64,000 nt of DNA, from assembly GCA_009760855.2 (NCBI GenBank), contig WPIO01000096.1, forward strand, positions 152,501-216,500. Direction: 5' to 3'. Under the pieces are notes generated by a model that was given only the letters and a program-made list of their open reading frames with translations, ran no database searches and had not been told where the DNA came from. This document shows positions 44,701-61,966 of the stretch, piece after piece. The DNA is from Cristatella mucedo. Lineage: Eukaryota; Bryozoa; Phylactolaemata; Cristatellidae. Every line of letters begins with the position of its first letter. Positions within the stretch are counted from its first letter, which is position 1. Position numbers and translations under genes: made by a program.

Positions 44701-44764
44701 TCAGATGTGACTTTTTGCATTCACTCTTCACCGCAGGCAAAACCTAAAATTGTGCATACTAAGC
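38769..44764 (+). mobile_element. Degenerate Ty3/gypsy retrotransposon, internal region
   Basis: Pieces in gag-pol order, all in broken frames: gag-like NHFTMPDLAANEFAFKAV (about 38905); a zinc-knuckle remnant PFSYCKVGNFQRECKLP (39590-39640, two metal ligands lost); protease MSVDTGSQLSFIS (39976-40015); RT start VEKSSSPW and PEVLVRKED (40855-40910); RT continued RYCIDFWAVN and YPLSRIDNTLD (42598-42680); connection to RNase H with SFLGLSTCYLHFG and RFEWSTAVEVAFMQLKRALV (43133-43310); integrase core WDFFYHFGMPNNMQPDQVRKF and CKLMGIHNTQDTPY (44180-44320); and AYRSAEYDSTGFTPARLMVG (44419-44490). The RT is split by an opposite-strand LINE. A downstream LTR follows, but no LTR is present on the left. 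Confidence 0.88.
40915..42595 (-). mobile_element. RLE-type (R2/NeSL-like) LINE, 5'-truncated, nested in gypsy
   Basis: Minus strand, 5' to 3': the RT catalytic Asp pair CDDLALFLSLPHELQELV at the very truncation point (about 42590-42540); thumb phrase KAVVYLGAPEGLGYP (about 42340-42395); zinc knuckle CCRCPEERETLPHALSSNC (about 41470-41530, a CX2CX8H-C pattern with a one-residue slip); restriction-like endonuclease core HPDVLVDDGTTAIIIDVAVP (41290-41350, the PD...D motif); terminal helices VVEVLRSWYPGNKW and YRKLFRKLCISD (41080-41165). It ends in an A-rich tail (about 40915-40930). RT, then CCHC, then RLE is the order of site-specific R2/NeSL-group LINEs. Several frameshifts make it inactive. 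Confidence 0.85.
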
Positions 44765-45503
44765 TGTAACGCCGAAGGCTTGGTGGGGTAGGCGTAACCT
44801 GCCGCTTACCGGGTGGCGTGACCTACTGCCGTACGAGGTTCGTTTCGCGTCTGCACGCAATAAGCTGGCCACCACGGAATGAATGTTACTGGCTTTGATC
44901 TACTTACCGTTAGTGAAGGGGTCTTGAGTTCGCGGCGTTAATTAGAAAGAGACGCACACAAATATAGGGGATTTTACTGTGCTTTATTCTCAAGCACACA
45001 ATGTCGCTGCGCGTCTAGCTCAGTTTTGTCCCCAAACTTCTCAGAGGCTCTCAACAGCACAAGCACTCTTGTGGGGGGGGGGGAGGAAATACGTCCTGCA
45101 CTTAAGCTACCTATGCCTGTAGTGGTGAACCAGCCAAATAGGACGGAGGAGCCTGAACCACCAAAATATCTCACACACCGCACCAAACTACTTCTAGATT
45201 CCATTGGGAAATCCCGATGCCGACCACGTACGTGCACACACACACAACAAAAAGACACACAATGCGAGCGCGAAGGCGATGCGACTCATTCGGTGTCGTT
45301 CACCAAATCCTCCTGGAGCCATCTCGTCCTGTTCCGTCAATCGCCTGCGAACCGCCCACTATTCTCTCTCGCTTTCAGAGAAACGAGTCCGGAAGTCCTA
45401 CCGGCGACGGCATCAAAACGAAGCGGAAGAAAAAGCAGGAGCCGAAAATAAGACGCGGAGCGAGCGTCGCTCGACTCTTAAAATACCTAGCTAAAATAAT
45501 GGG
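44765..45503 (+). mobile_element. 3' LTR of the gypsy element
   Basis: It starts TGTAACGCCGAAGGCTTGG directly after the integrase remnants and is collinear with the solo LTR at 22457. GCTTTATTCTCAAGC is a plausible R/poly(A) region. The right edge is taken where similarity to the solo LTR stops (around ATAATGGGGCA). Confidence 0.82.
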
Positions 45504-45747
45504 GCAAGAGCTTAGTGGTATTGGGCCCGGCACCGTGGGCCATTGCGATAAGGAATTAAAACCGTCGCTCGGCCACCGGATGTGCAACCCAGTCCAGCTT
45601 AAATGCCAAAAATGTTCCAAACGATTCCTTTTTGGACCGAGTTATGGCCGAGGCAGACAGGCTAGCTGATATCAACCACCAGGCAGCAGACCAATTATAA
45701 ATGCCAAATTGAGACCGCTGGTCCCAGAGCTTCCTGGCTCGCTCTTG

Positions 45748-45914
45748 GTGAGCCGTGATGGCACACTAGGTAAGGCGGTTGCTTTCACGACCTCGGTCCT
45801 GAGGTCGTGGGTTCTATTCCTGCGGTGCGTGATCCTTTATCGCCACTGCAAGCGGTGGTGAAAGCCGTAAAGACTCTTCTGTTGCTATAAAAAAGAGGCT
45901 GTTTAATCAGCTAG
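45748..45914 (+). mobile_element. SINE-A copy 5, near full length
   Basis: GTGAGCCGTGATGGCACACT (A-box region), hairpin CGACCTC (45788-45794) with GAGGTCG (45801-45807), B box GGGTTCTATTCC, CACTGCAAGCGGTGGTGAAA, and end AGAGGCTGTTTAATCAGCTA. A good reference copy for the family. Confidence 0.9.
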
Positions 45915-46054
45915 GATTTTTTCAAGCTCTTGCTCTCTAACCACACTGGCGCTCCTCTCTGGCTGACAGCTCCAGGACAAAGGAGTTTTCGCCTGCCGAA
46001 CAGTTCCTGTTCGTGATAAAATGAAGAAAAGGCTAGCGCAGCGCTGCAAATTTT

Positions 46055-46378
46055 ATGTGGAAACATCCCGAGCCTGGTAATTCCACATGGACCAGTCGTA
46101 CGCCAGACAGCGATTTAGACAGCTCGAGTGATGGCGACGACACGAGTCTCACTGACGATGATGATGAAGATGACGTTGGTGCTGTTGAGCAGCAAAGCAC
46201 ATGCACAGTTGACGCCCACCGTGCGCACGTTTCTGATGATGGCCGGCGTAGATCAAAACGACGAACGGCCGACCCAAGATGGACGACTGACTGCGTAATG
46301 GACGTCAAGTCCGAACGAGTGGGTTTCGTACTCGCCAGCGTAAGTGCAACGCAATGCAATTCTTCGAGAAGCACTTGA
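46055..46378 (+). CDS. Hypothetical acidic protein fragment
   Basis: A 107-codon frame starts from ATG: a Ser/Thr/Asp-rich region with an acidic run (SLTDDDDEDDVGAVEQ), then a basic patch (DDGRRRSKRRTADPRW). No family is recognised. Real proteins do show acidic-then-basic composition, so it may be an exon or a transposon ORF1 piece. No splice sites or partner exons were identified. Confidence 0.3.
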   Translation: MWKHPEPGNSTWTSRTPDSDLDSSSDGDDTSLTDDDDEDDVGAVEQQSTCTVDAHRAHVSDDGRRRSKRRTADPRWTTDCVMDVKSERVGFVLASVSATQCNSSRST

Positions 46379-46384
46379 TATAGC

Positions 46385-46462
46385 AGATTATTATTATTCC
46401 TTTATTTTATTTATTTTATTTTATTTTTATTTTATTCTTTTATTTTATTTTGATTTTATTTT
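46385..46462. repeat. (TTTTA)n low-complexity tract
   Basis: TTATTTTATTTTATTTT-type repeat, about 75 bp. Confidence 0.88.
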
Positions 46463-46464
46463 CA

Positions 46465-48125
46465 TAGTATTCTTTTGACGTCGTTTTCTAAGGCCATTTT
46501 TCGCGCATGTGTGTGGGTGTTCGTGCAAGTGTGACAGTGTCATCCGATGGTGAACCAGTTCTAAACGCCGTGAACCAGTTCTGAGAATATATAAGTAGTA
46601 ACTAGCCGGTATGAGTGAAGCAGTTTTAGGATATATTAAAAGATTGGCACGAGCAATGATTGCTCTAGAGGTTCCGGGCACGACAAGTAAGTAAGTGCTA
46701 CAAGAATTTTATTTGAAAAACTGTAGGGACATGCTTCGTTGAGAAATCAAAGCAAAGTCGATTTGTTATATTTGTTAATCCACCAACGAGCGCTCGCGTT
46801 CATCTCGTTGTTGATAGATCGTGGTTTTCTCATCGTGGTTTTCAAACTGCCATGTAAGAAAAGTAATAGACATGAGACGTAGCGTAACAACGTGATTTCA
46901 GATTTGCCTTCGATGGGTATGAAGCACAATGGTGTTCTCTTGCTGCAAGCTTCGGAATGCTGATTTCTGGCCTGACTACGTGTCTAGCCAAGAAGAAGAG
47001 GTGGATACTCAATTTGTGACTAATTTGGTCACAATAACGTTGCTGCGTTATGGATCTAGCGAATTTATTAGCCACCTGTCAGATTTGGCGATGACAAAAG
47101 TGATTACCTTGGTGTTGCTTAAACAGCTAATCTTGATGGTTGTCAATTTTTTGGTGGTATTTATCTGGATCCATTTGATTGGTATGAGTTGGTGTTTTGC
47201 TTTTCCCGTTTTGAAACGGTACGGTTGAGATTGAACCTAGTTACACTAGCTAGCATATCTGGACTTTATAAAAGTTACGGCATCCTTGCTTTGTCCGCAT
47301 GCGGATGATTGAGTCATGATGTGAGCGCACTAACTCGTGGCTCTTATATATTTGTGTATATATTTGTAACGGAATCCTTTATTTGAGCCATGCGAGAGTA
47401 AGTCTAGATTTGAGCAGTTTTGAGTGGTTTTTTAGATTTCGTGTCTATTAAATGATACGTTTCTGATATGCGGTTTGACAGTTTTGTCATGGTACGAAAG
47501 AATAGCGATTTTTGTCATGGGTTAGAACAAAGTGATAGGAAATAAAAAAATCATGCCTTCTTGCTCTGTCGTGAGCATAGACTCTGAGGAAAGCGGGCAG
47601 CTTGCAAGAGTTTTGTGCCGTGCCGTGCTACAGGGATGACTCCTGATGACTCTTTAGATTAGATCTTCATCGTTCTTTTCTTGTCGTTGAAAAACTGATG
47701 CGCAGGGTGGGATTAAACAGTTGTTTTTCTGTGGTTTGGCGTCTCTCCGGTCTTGGTAGGAAAACGATATTGTGATTATGAATCCTCGCTGGTCGAAGTT
47801 TGAAGTTGGTGCCTCGGAGTAGTCACTCTTTTTTCGCTGACAGGAGATGTTTGTCCTGAGGCGAATTATTTGTCGGCTCAAATTAGGTTTTGATTACAAG
47901 TTAAATAGTCGAAAGTGCGATCGTAGTGGACCTAATGACGGGAGGCTGACCTTGGCCTTGAATTATAAAAAGCCTAAAAGCCGGCTGTAGTAGTTGTAAA
48001 CCTTTGGCTTCGCCACCTCGCTCGGCTTTATCATGAATCGCTACTGTGGATTTTCGGGTCGTCGTCTTATTAGCTGTTGCTGTAGTTGCCTCGACTTCAT
48101 CTTCCTCGCCGTCAGCTGTCCAACT
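46465..48125. other. No recognised feature
   Basis: The longest frame (46929-47228, +) gives a partly hydrophobic 99-residue string without a recognisable domain. Confidence 0.45.
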
Positions 48126-48164
48126 AACGAGCACTTCTTTAAGATATACTCACCAAAATGCGCT

Positions 48165-48262
48165 CAGGCTTCGAGCGAATTATACAGAACTCTCCTTGGT
48201 AGCACACACATAGTCATTGTGGCTTTGTGAAGTTACGGACGGGGATAAATACGCTAATAAAT
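48165..48262 (+). mobile_element. LINE-2f 3' tail, diverged
   Basis: ACAGAACTCTCCTTGGTAGC, then CATAGTCATTGTGGCTTTGT, then GAAGTTACGGACGGGGATAA, the family terminus, followed by an ATAC-rich tail. Confidence 0.7.
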
Positions 48263-49640
48263 ACATACATAAATGCACACATGCATGCATACATGCAGAA
48301 AAACGTAAACGTTCTGGTCACACTTATGCGTAACCAAAAAGCTAGAAAATTGAAAATTTTGCTCATTCAAAAACCGCACTTGCTTGCTATCATTACGTCA
48401 TCACATTAGCTGCTAATTGCCATCATTTCATCATTTAAACATTCACCATTGTGCCAGCTTGCCTGTTCCATCACCTTAACCACGTTAGAAAGTTAATGCC
48501 GTCGCGTTTGCTTGTCGCTATGTCAGTTTGTCACCTAATGCGCTCAGGTCACTCTGCCAACAGAGCACATTTACAGAATCGCCAAAGCTCTGGAGAGCAA
48601 GTTAAGGCTGGCACTGCTAAATCCGCCGATAGCTAATTTGACAGTCACGGATGGCTTCGTTTTTTGCGGAAGATAATCTGTGGGCGATAGATATCAGATG
48701 CTGCATCACCACATCCTTCCGCTTACGCTCGAACATCGAGGGCACGACGAGCAGCCAAAAGTAAGCGTCGCACTATAAATACTGGCCCCCGACCTGAGCC
48801 TTCGCAGCAACCGGATTTGACGAGGTTCCGAGCTGCACGAGATCAAAGAGACATCTCGCTCAGCTATTCACTTTAGTGTATTGAACATTGCATGGACTGC
48901 AAAGGATACTTAATTCTAAACAAGGTCTTCGGTCGACTCGCTAAGATTTCTCAACATTTCAAGCTGAAAAAACAATGAGCTGAAAACAAAGATAGGATAG
49001 ATGGACTAGTTTAGACCGGCCTCATGCTTGTACTGGAATGCATCAGTAGCACAGCCGATCACGTGCCAGCCTGGCTACCCAATTCGGTTGGTCAATATAG
49101 CTTGCGTGCAACTGTGAGAGAAGAGGCTGAAAGTGCAATCCCCTTTTGTTTGCATAGAGCTTCGAGTGAGAGTGAACTCGCTAGAAAAATCCGATGCAGA
49201 GCCGCGGCACAGTTAGCACAACTGAGGCGGCACTTAAACGCTTCTCGGAACAAATAGAGAATAGCAGAGTAACTATGTTAATGTCACGTACAAGCAGCTG
49301 ATATCATGGCCTCAAATATTCCTTTAAAAGTTGAATATTCTTTTGAAAATCTTCAGTCACTTTCCAATTGAGTGAATACCAGTAGTTATACTGCCAGAAT
49401 TATAGCCGCTTAACGGGCCTCCACAGGAGGCTTCAGCTGGGCTGGTGGAAGAGGTAGTAGAACTCAATGCTAACTCAATGGCTGAGAGACTCATCAAGGT
49501 CATGCTTTGGTAGTGGCATTTACCTATCGGCGACAATTGTTGAAGCCAAGCAGACTCAAGTGAACTCTCTTCACATGAATCCAGGTGTGAGTGCAAGAGC
49601 TCCAGCAGTTATAATAGTAATAGCTTAATAATAACTATGT
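48263..49640. other. No recognised feature
   Basis: Ordinary intergenic DNA. Short open frames only. Confidence 0.5.
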
Positions 49641-49642
49641 TA

Positions 49643-49806
49643 TTTAGCAGCCTCTTTTGTATAGCGGCAGAAGAGCCTTAAAGGCTACCACCACCGCTTA
49701 CGGTGGCAATAAAGGATTGCCAACCGCAGGATTAGTACCCAAGACCTTGGAACCTTGGTGACATTGGTGGTGATGAGCAACCTCCTTACCTAGTGCGCCA
49801 TCGCTG
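49643..49806 (-). mobile_element. SINE-A copy 6, minus strand
   Basis: Reverse form of the family: AGCAGCCTCTTTTGTATAGC, AGAAGAGCCTTAAAGGCTAC, CGGTGGCAATAAAGGAT, GCAGGATTAGTACCC (decayed B box), CCTTACCTAGTGCGCCAT. Confidence 0.85.
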
Positions 49807-50274
49807 CCGCCGTTTTGCAAGGAGCTCGTCATGCCTCGCTGACATGTGGTACTATCGGGATAGAAGCTCTCGCCCAATTTCGTAGCTCATAGCAGGAGGA
49901 AACCTTCATTGGTGCTAAGCGCCTCCGGGGCAGAACGTCGCCTGCAGATATCTGCATATCCTCCAGCACGCGGGCTACACTAAACGAGGCTCAACCAGAT
50001 TCTACCATCGAGACAACTAATCTTCTGTCGACGCTCAGCAGCGAGGCTTTAAGCATTGCCTTTGTAAAGTGGGCATGACTCTGCAGGCGATTTCTTAAGA
50101 TTAATAATGTTCCAAGTCGTCCGATCAACTGCTGAGCTCACGCATCCAATCGCTAGAATCGGTCGCTCTTTAGTTTTCCAATTCCGAAAAATCTGCGCCT
50201 GGCAACACAAGCTTAGCTCAAGGCGCCTCGTCTTTAAATGGAGCACCGAGACCCACAGTGCACGCACGCACGCA

Positions 50275-50278
50275 CGCA

Positions 50279-50321
<43 letters not shown>

Positions 50322-50738
50322 CCTAGCTGAACTGCTGCATCAGTTTCCGCCTGTTCGTGCCCTCAGGTCCTGTGTGAACAATAAATTAGCTGTCCCATTC
50401 CTCCGCTTAAAGACAGTTGGCGACAGAAGCTTTAGCTCTGCAGGTCCTAGACTGTGGACCGAGCTTCCACAATTCTTATGCAACGACAATTGCCCTTCTG
50501 CTGCCGACTAAGGCTCATCCTTTTCAGCTGTCCTGAGCCGCTACTTCCATGCTACTCACTACCTTAACTGCTCTCCTGACTCTGCTATGCTTCCCACTTT
50601 CTCTTCGTGGCGTGAGACGAAGTGTGTTGGCTACCGAATGCGTACCGAAAGCCGCTTAGGCTGTGAGCTCGCTATACAAAACTCTCCTGCGTCACACCCA
50701 CGTGGTCTCTATGACTTTGTGGAGTTACAGACGGAGAT

Positions 50739-50745
<7 letters not shown>
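50275..50745 (+). mobile_element. LINE-2f copy, ORF2 end to 3' tail
   Basis: After an AC repeat (50279-50320) the + frame gives VPFLRLKTVGDRSFSSAGPR and LWTELPQFL, the conserved C-terminus of CR1-group ORF2. It then continues to ACCGAAAGCCGCTTAGGCTG and the terminal hairpin (CCACG-TG-GTC-TCTAT-GAC-TT-TGTGG at about 50698-50722), ending GGAGATACATACACACAC. Confidence 0.82.
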
Positions 50746-50796
<51 letters not shown>

Positions 50797-50798
50797 AT

Positions 50799-50832
<34 letters not shown>
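50741..50832. repeat. (AC)n microsatellite at a LINE tail
   Basis: Two AC blocks separated by AGACACATACACG. It is directly continuous with the ACATAC end of the LINE-2f copy. Confidence 0.95.
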
Positions 50833-50834
<2 letters not shown>

Positions 50835-51080
50835 GTCTGGTATTGCATGGTCGCACACTATTACTACTAAGTAGGGTAACGACCACCGGGGTCGTATGCT
50901 TTAGTCATTATCTTTATCCGTATCTTGTTTTTTAAAAATTCCATTTAATCAAAACTAAGGCTAGCCTAGGATCCAGTTGAGACTAGTCAATAGCCGTGCT
51001 CGTCCTTTAATTGAAGCGATAGACATAAATCGAAGATTGCAAAGCTGTCACTTAAACAGTATCCTTCAGTTTGGGAAATA

Positions 51081-51232
<152 letters not shown>

Positions 51233-52112
51233 TAGAATAATAAAATACATAAAATGCAATAACATAATTTTGCACATAAATGCCTAGCTATAAGCGATTG
51301 GCATTGGTTTGTTTCTATTCCAGGTAAGCCATTCCTTAAAATACTTAGCTAACCGTCATATGCACACCTTCATAAGTCTATGCTGAAACGCTGGGCTCGA
51401 AAAAATAATTACCTAAAGTACATCTTCATCGTCGAATATGGCTTTCACAAAAGCGGTGCCCCATCCGACGATTCTTCTGATTTCTGATTGTTTGAATAGG
51501 AGGCGAGCGGAATGGATTTTCAAATTGCATGAATGCATGATCTTGAGAGCGTTAGGCACCGGAAGATGGTGGCGCTATTAATTTTTAAAACAAAACTTAA
51601 TCCATTAGTAAGTCACAAGGTAGTAATCTGTTGGCATTAGCCTAAGAAATTAGATTAAACGATTCGAATTATTTTAAGTTTGAAAATAAGTGCACAGAGG
51701 CAAAATTTCAGATCAGACCGAGCTTGTGTCTTGACAGTGAGCAAAATATCAAATTGCATTGAATGTGTATTTGATGAAACCAGTGGAAGGATTTGGCAAA
51801 GACTCAACTATCAATTGGCTATTTGGATTGAAGTAATATGTCATAAAGTGCAAAGCACACAGAATCCATAGATAGAAAAATTCTTATATAAAGTAAAGTT
51901 TGTAATGAAGTTCACACCTTTCTTTAATCTCTATATCGAGTACAACCGTTCGATGTTTCTTTTTCGGCTGTCATTTCTAGGCGTTCCTGAATTCACCAGA
52001 GAGGGTTCGGATTCCGGCATCACTAGGAAGTCATTAGAGACTGACTTCACTTATACCGGCCCTTTCCAGAAAGCCAACCTGGAAGAGGATTCAAAAACCG
52101 CACCCTCACAAT

Positions 52113-58011
<5,899 letters not shown>

Positions 58012-58200
58012 CTGTTAAAAAGTCTCATTCGTTTAAAATCAAATTTGTCGGTGCAATCAACAGGTCTGACTGACATGATACAGACTTGGCATAACTGGAC
58101 ATCCACGAACACGATCACGATACGCTAGATAATGAATCTGAAAATTGGCGATTGTTTGGCATGTTGAGTTTAGTACGTTAGTAAAAGATAGAGAATATTG

Positions 58201-59405
58201 CACATTAATGCATGCCAAAAACAAATCATATTAAGCATTCTCAGGGAAAATAAAGATGACCTTGCCGATTTTTGGTGCCAGTCTCAAAGGCAGAACATGT
58301 TTTTCTTCATGCCGGCTAAGAATGGCAAACTAAGTAAATTTACCGTCGCTTATAAAAATGTTCTTAATAAGTTGATCAGAGCCTTTTTAAAGTAAAATTT
58401 TTAGTAATTATTTTAATTTTCATATTCGTATAAAATTTGGGCGTTTATTATTCTCTAACGAGTATTGAAGTTAAACTTAATCTAGCTATTATATTATTGT
58501 GAATTTTGCTCATATAGATTGACTTAATTTGAGTATTCGCTGAAAATCATTCCGGGAAAGATGCTGTCAGAAATGCTAAAAACAAAGGTTGTGCAGTTAA
58601 TTGTTAATTTTAACCACTGAATGAACGGAAAGCTGCGACGTGACAGCAAAAAATCAAACTATGATTGTTAAATTAACTAAAATACATAACTACAAAATTC
58701 ATGATCCTAGTTAGTGATATTATCGCAAAAGAGAATTTTTTGTCAGATTATGCTCCAAAATCAGCAAGCTTTAATGAGTTTAAGCAGTGTAAGTACACAT
58801 TAAGGTTAGAATATCAATTGTTTGTATACAAATATGAACATAATTACAAATTTAAGTAGGAGTATAAACGAATAAATAAATAAACACACACACATATATA
58901 TATGTATATATGTATATTTATATTTCTATATATTAATGCATAGTCTGGCTTATTTCTGCGGCTGGTGGTTTAGCTACAGCTAGCTGCCTGGATTTAGCAG
59001 CGATGAAATAACTCAAGCATCTTCCGTTCAAGTGAGTTAACGTTTAAATGCTTTTGCATGCAAAATGGCGTGAGTTATCACTACCTTTTAACCATTTAAG
59101 GTTCATAGGACGATCTTTTCATTGTTAAAGTGGAAAAATAATAACTATTATTAGACTTTTCAGAACTTTTTTTATTTTCACTTAGCAAAGATGGTGAGAG
59201 CAATGTCCCAATTGCTCAGGCCTTAAAAACTTATAAAAAGGCTTTAATTATCTTCCTGCTTCTTTTCTGTGCACGGGCTAGGGATGGATTTGAAATAATT
59301 CACTTAGTTCCAAATTATATTGCCGATCTAGCTAAGGTGAAAAGTCATGAGTTGAGTTGCATGAAAAAACAATATCAACAGTTTTTATAACAATTTTTAG
59401 CAAGT
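58201..59405. other. No recognised feature
   Basis: AT-rich DNA with an ACACACATATATATA patch at 58886-58935. I looked here for the missing exon 3 of the second gene copy and found no cysteine-rich frame. Confidence 0.5.
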
Positions 59406-59487
59406 GCTGTACCATCTGTAACTCATGCTGTAACTCCACAAATCCATAAAGACTATACGACAATAAAACTATACGCATGAGCGTTTC

Positions 59488-59575
59488 CATTCGCAGCAAA
59501 TGTAAAGCACCAAGAAAGAGATTGAGTATTCTGAGGGCGCTTTATCATGTGCATTCTTATTACTATTATTTAATA
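59488..59575 (+). mobile_element. LINE-1f tail inserted in the LINE-2f 3' end
   Basis: GCAAATGTAAAGCACCAAGA, then AAGAGATTGAGTATTCTGAG, then GGCGCTTTATCATGTGCATT and a TTATTACTATTATT end. LINE-2f sequence resumes on both sides. Confidence 0.78.
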
Positions 59576-60032
59576 GTTTTGTAGAGCGATAGCAACGCCT
59601 AAGCACCCTTCGGTACGCATTAGGAAGCCAACATACAACATCTCGAGACAAATAGAGAAATTAAGATGCACAGCTGAGTCAGGAGAGCAGTTGAGGTAGT
59701 GAGCAGCATGGAAGTAGCAGCTCAGGCTAGCTGCAAAAGATGAGTCATTGTCAGCAACAAGAGATGTCGTTACGTAAGAATTTTGGAAGTGAGTACCACA
59801 GCCTAGGACCTGCAGAGCATAAGATTCTGGCGTCATTATCTTTAAGCGACGGAATAGATTGATTAATGAATTTTGTCGTTCGTAGAGAACCTTTGGGCAT
59901 GGGGAGACTAAAACTCGTGCAGCGGTTCAGCTAAGTATGAAGGAGCCAAGCCCCGACGGTCCTTGTGGATAAGCGTACGAGATTGACTCTGTATCCGTTG
60001 TTCAACTGGCAGCCATCCAAGCTCTTACTGCG

Positions 60033-60202
60033 GTGAGCCGTAATAGCTCACTAGGTAAGGTGGTGGCTTTTCACAACCTCGGCCCCGAGGTCGTGGGTTC
60101 GAATCATGCAATGGGCGATCCTATATCGCCATTGCAAGCGGCGGTGATAGCCGTAAAGGCTCTTCTGTCGCTGTACAAAAAGAGGCTGTTAAATCAGCTA
60201 GC
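60033..60202 (+). mobile_element. SINE-A copy 8 inside LINE-2f alpha
   Basis: GTGAGCCGTAATAGCTCACT, hairpin around AACCTCGGCCCCGAGGT, B box GGGTTCGAATCATGC, CATTGCAAGCGGCGGTGATA, and end AGGCTGTTAAATCAGCTAG. Confidence 0.9.
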
Positions 60203-61151
60203 CTTTATTTTACTACAAGCATAATGTGTGGTCAGTCCTCTGAGATTTGTAAACTAGCTTTGCAGCACTATTCAACACCAGGTGCAGTGGCCAAATGTTT
60301 TTTTTGGTAGCCCAGCCATAACAAAATTGTAATTGTCTAGCCAAAACAGAACGAGGGAGCTAGTTAAATGTTTTTCAGGACACTGTGGAAGACAGTACAG
60401 TTCATTATCTTAGATAGGGATCGGGTCTGATGGCTAGCTGTAGTAGCATTATTCTTAACGAAGCATTCATAATTTAATCAGCACTAGAAGACGACGCCTA
60501 AATTCCGAACGCACGGTAAATATCGAACGAAAGGACCTCTTATTAAAAGAGCAGTCTTCTATTTCAGTCACATGCTTAAGGTGTCGTTCGAGCAGCGTTT
60601 CCGTTTTATCGCCGTTTAGTTTAGGAAAATTTACTTATATCCAGGTTCGAATGTCTGTGATTCAAGCGTTAGGTTTATCAGTTGCTGCCCCAGATTCCGA
60701 GTGTTTGAATAACATATGCAGCTGAGTATTGTCAGCATACAATTGATAGCGTATTCCATGGGACCAAATAACATTTACCAGAGGTTGAGTACAAACTTAG
60801 AACAGCAAAGAATAAAGGATAGAGCCTTGTATGAGCTTACAGGCGACAGGTCTGATGGATGAGATCTTATTCCTCCCAGCACAGACGCTGATTGAACGCT
60901 ATCGAATAAGTACGATTGGAACCAAGCCAGTGCCTCATCTGCCAGATCAATCGTTGTTCTCAGCAGGAAATCATGATCAGTAGTGTCAAAGGCAGCTAAT
61001 TTATCCAGCAGCGCTAGGGCAGCGACATTTCCGTCACAGTTGCAGGATTGGATGTCGTTAGATACACAGAGAAGAGCAGTTTCAGTCGAGTGTTGACGGT
61101 TGAAATGACTGAAACTCTTCTGGATATTCACCCGAATAAATAAAATAAATA

Positions 61152-61315
61152 CTAGCTAATTTAAAAGCTTCTTTGGATTGCGACACAAGAGCCGTGATGG
61201 CTATTATCGCTGCTTGCAGTGGCAATAAATAATCGATCGTCGCAGGATTCGAACTCACGACCGCGGCCCCGAGGTCTTGAAAAGCAACCACTTTACCTAG
61301 TCTGCCAGCACTGCT
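61152..61315 (-). mobile_element. SINE-A copy 9 inside LINE-2f alpha
   Basis: Reverse form: CTAGCTAATTTAAAAGC, CTTGCAGTGGCAATAAATAA, GCAGGATTCGAACTC (B box on minus strand), CGGCCCCGAGGTC, TTTACCTAGTCTGCCAGCA. Confidence 0.88.
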
Positions 61316-61655
61316 ATAAACTGCATAGAAAAGGTAGAATGGAAGCAGGGTGTTAGTTTTCCAGGACCTCTGTATACAATTGAAGCTTTTCAAGTATCGG
61401 TCTAACAATTTCCGATTTGATGAACATGAGTACAGCTCACTTTTTTCAGAGAAGCATTATCAATCTCGGTTAGGGCTGGGGTTTATGTTCTGCCAGTGAA
61501 GTCGACGCAGAGTATGGTATTGGGTCTTCGCGAGGCGAAGTTTTCTTGCTAGACCTTATTAAGATAGCCACATTGCACGCAGAAACCCCCGAAAATCTCT
61601 TGCGGAGGGTCACAGGTTGCGATTCAGCAATGGCTTTAGTCGGAAGGGGCTCTAT

Positions 61656-61966
61656 CAGCGGTTCTCAACCTGTGGGTCGCGACCCCTTTGGGGGTCACAC
61701 GACCCTTTCACAGGGGTCACCAAAGACCGAGGGAAAATACGCAGGTCCGATGGTCTTAGGAGCCGATATTATTTTTATGAGTAATCAATATGCTTTAATT
61801 GTGCAAATTGTTACAATGAAGAAATATCCTAAATAATAGATATTCACATTACTATTCATGGTAGAAATTTTCCAGTTATGAAGTAGCAACGAAACAAATT
61901 TAACATTTGGGAGTCGCCACAACGTGTATTAAAGCGTCTCAGCATTAAGAAGGTAGAGAACCACTA
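61656..61966 (+). mobile_element. SPIN-like non-autonomous hAT transposon
   Basis: 311 bp. The left terminus CAGCGGTTCTCAACCTGTGG and right terminus GAAGGTAGAGAACCACTA are inverted repeats of each other (family form of the right end: AACCACTG). They are flanked by GGCTCTAT (61648-61655) and GGCTATAT (61967-61974), an 8-bp target duplication with one change, the hAT signature. The interior has GGGTCGCGACCCCTTTGGGG, CGACCCTTTCACAGGGGTC and CCGATGGTCTTAGGAGCCGA. This matches my recollection of the SPIN hAT family, known for spread between distant animals by horizontal transfer. No transposase is encoded. Confidence 0.87.

Larger units (their letters stand above)
59412..61655 (-). mobile_element. 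LINE-2f copy alpha, carrying nested insertions
   Basis: Minus-strand CR1-like LINE. The 3' end at 59412 has the family terminus (CTGTAACTCCACAAATCC). Inward come the 3' untranslated region matching 62100-62400, then RT fragments at 60775-61131: FNRQHSTETALLCVSND and AALALLDKLAAFDTTDHDFL. A 5' piece matches 63460-63780. It is interrupted by a LINE-1f tail (59488-59575), SINE-A copy 8 (60033-60202) and SINE-A copy 9 (61152-61315). Inactive. Confidence 0.85.

Noticed and set aside
45748-45830. tRNA gene at the head of SINE-A copies
   Set aside because: The A and B boxes are present, but the cloverleaf is not complete, the same sequence recurs about nine times with a common non-tRNA 3' part, and copies are truncated. 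These are SINEs.
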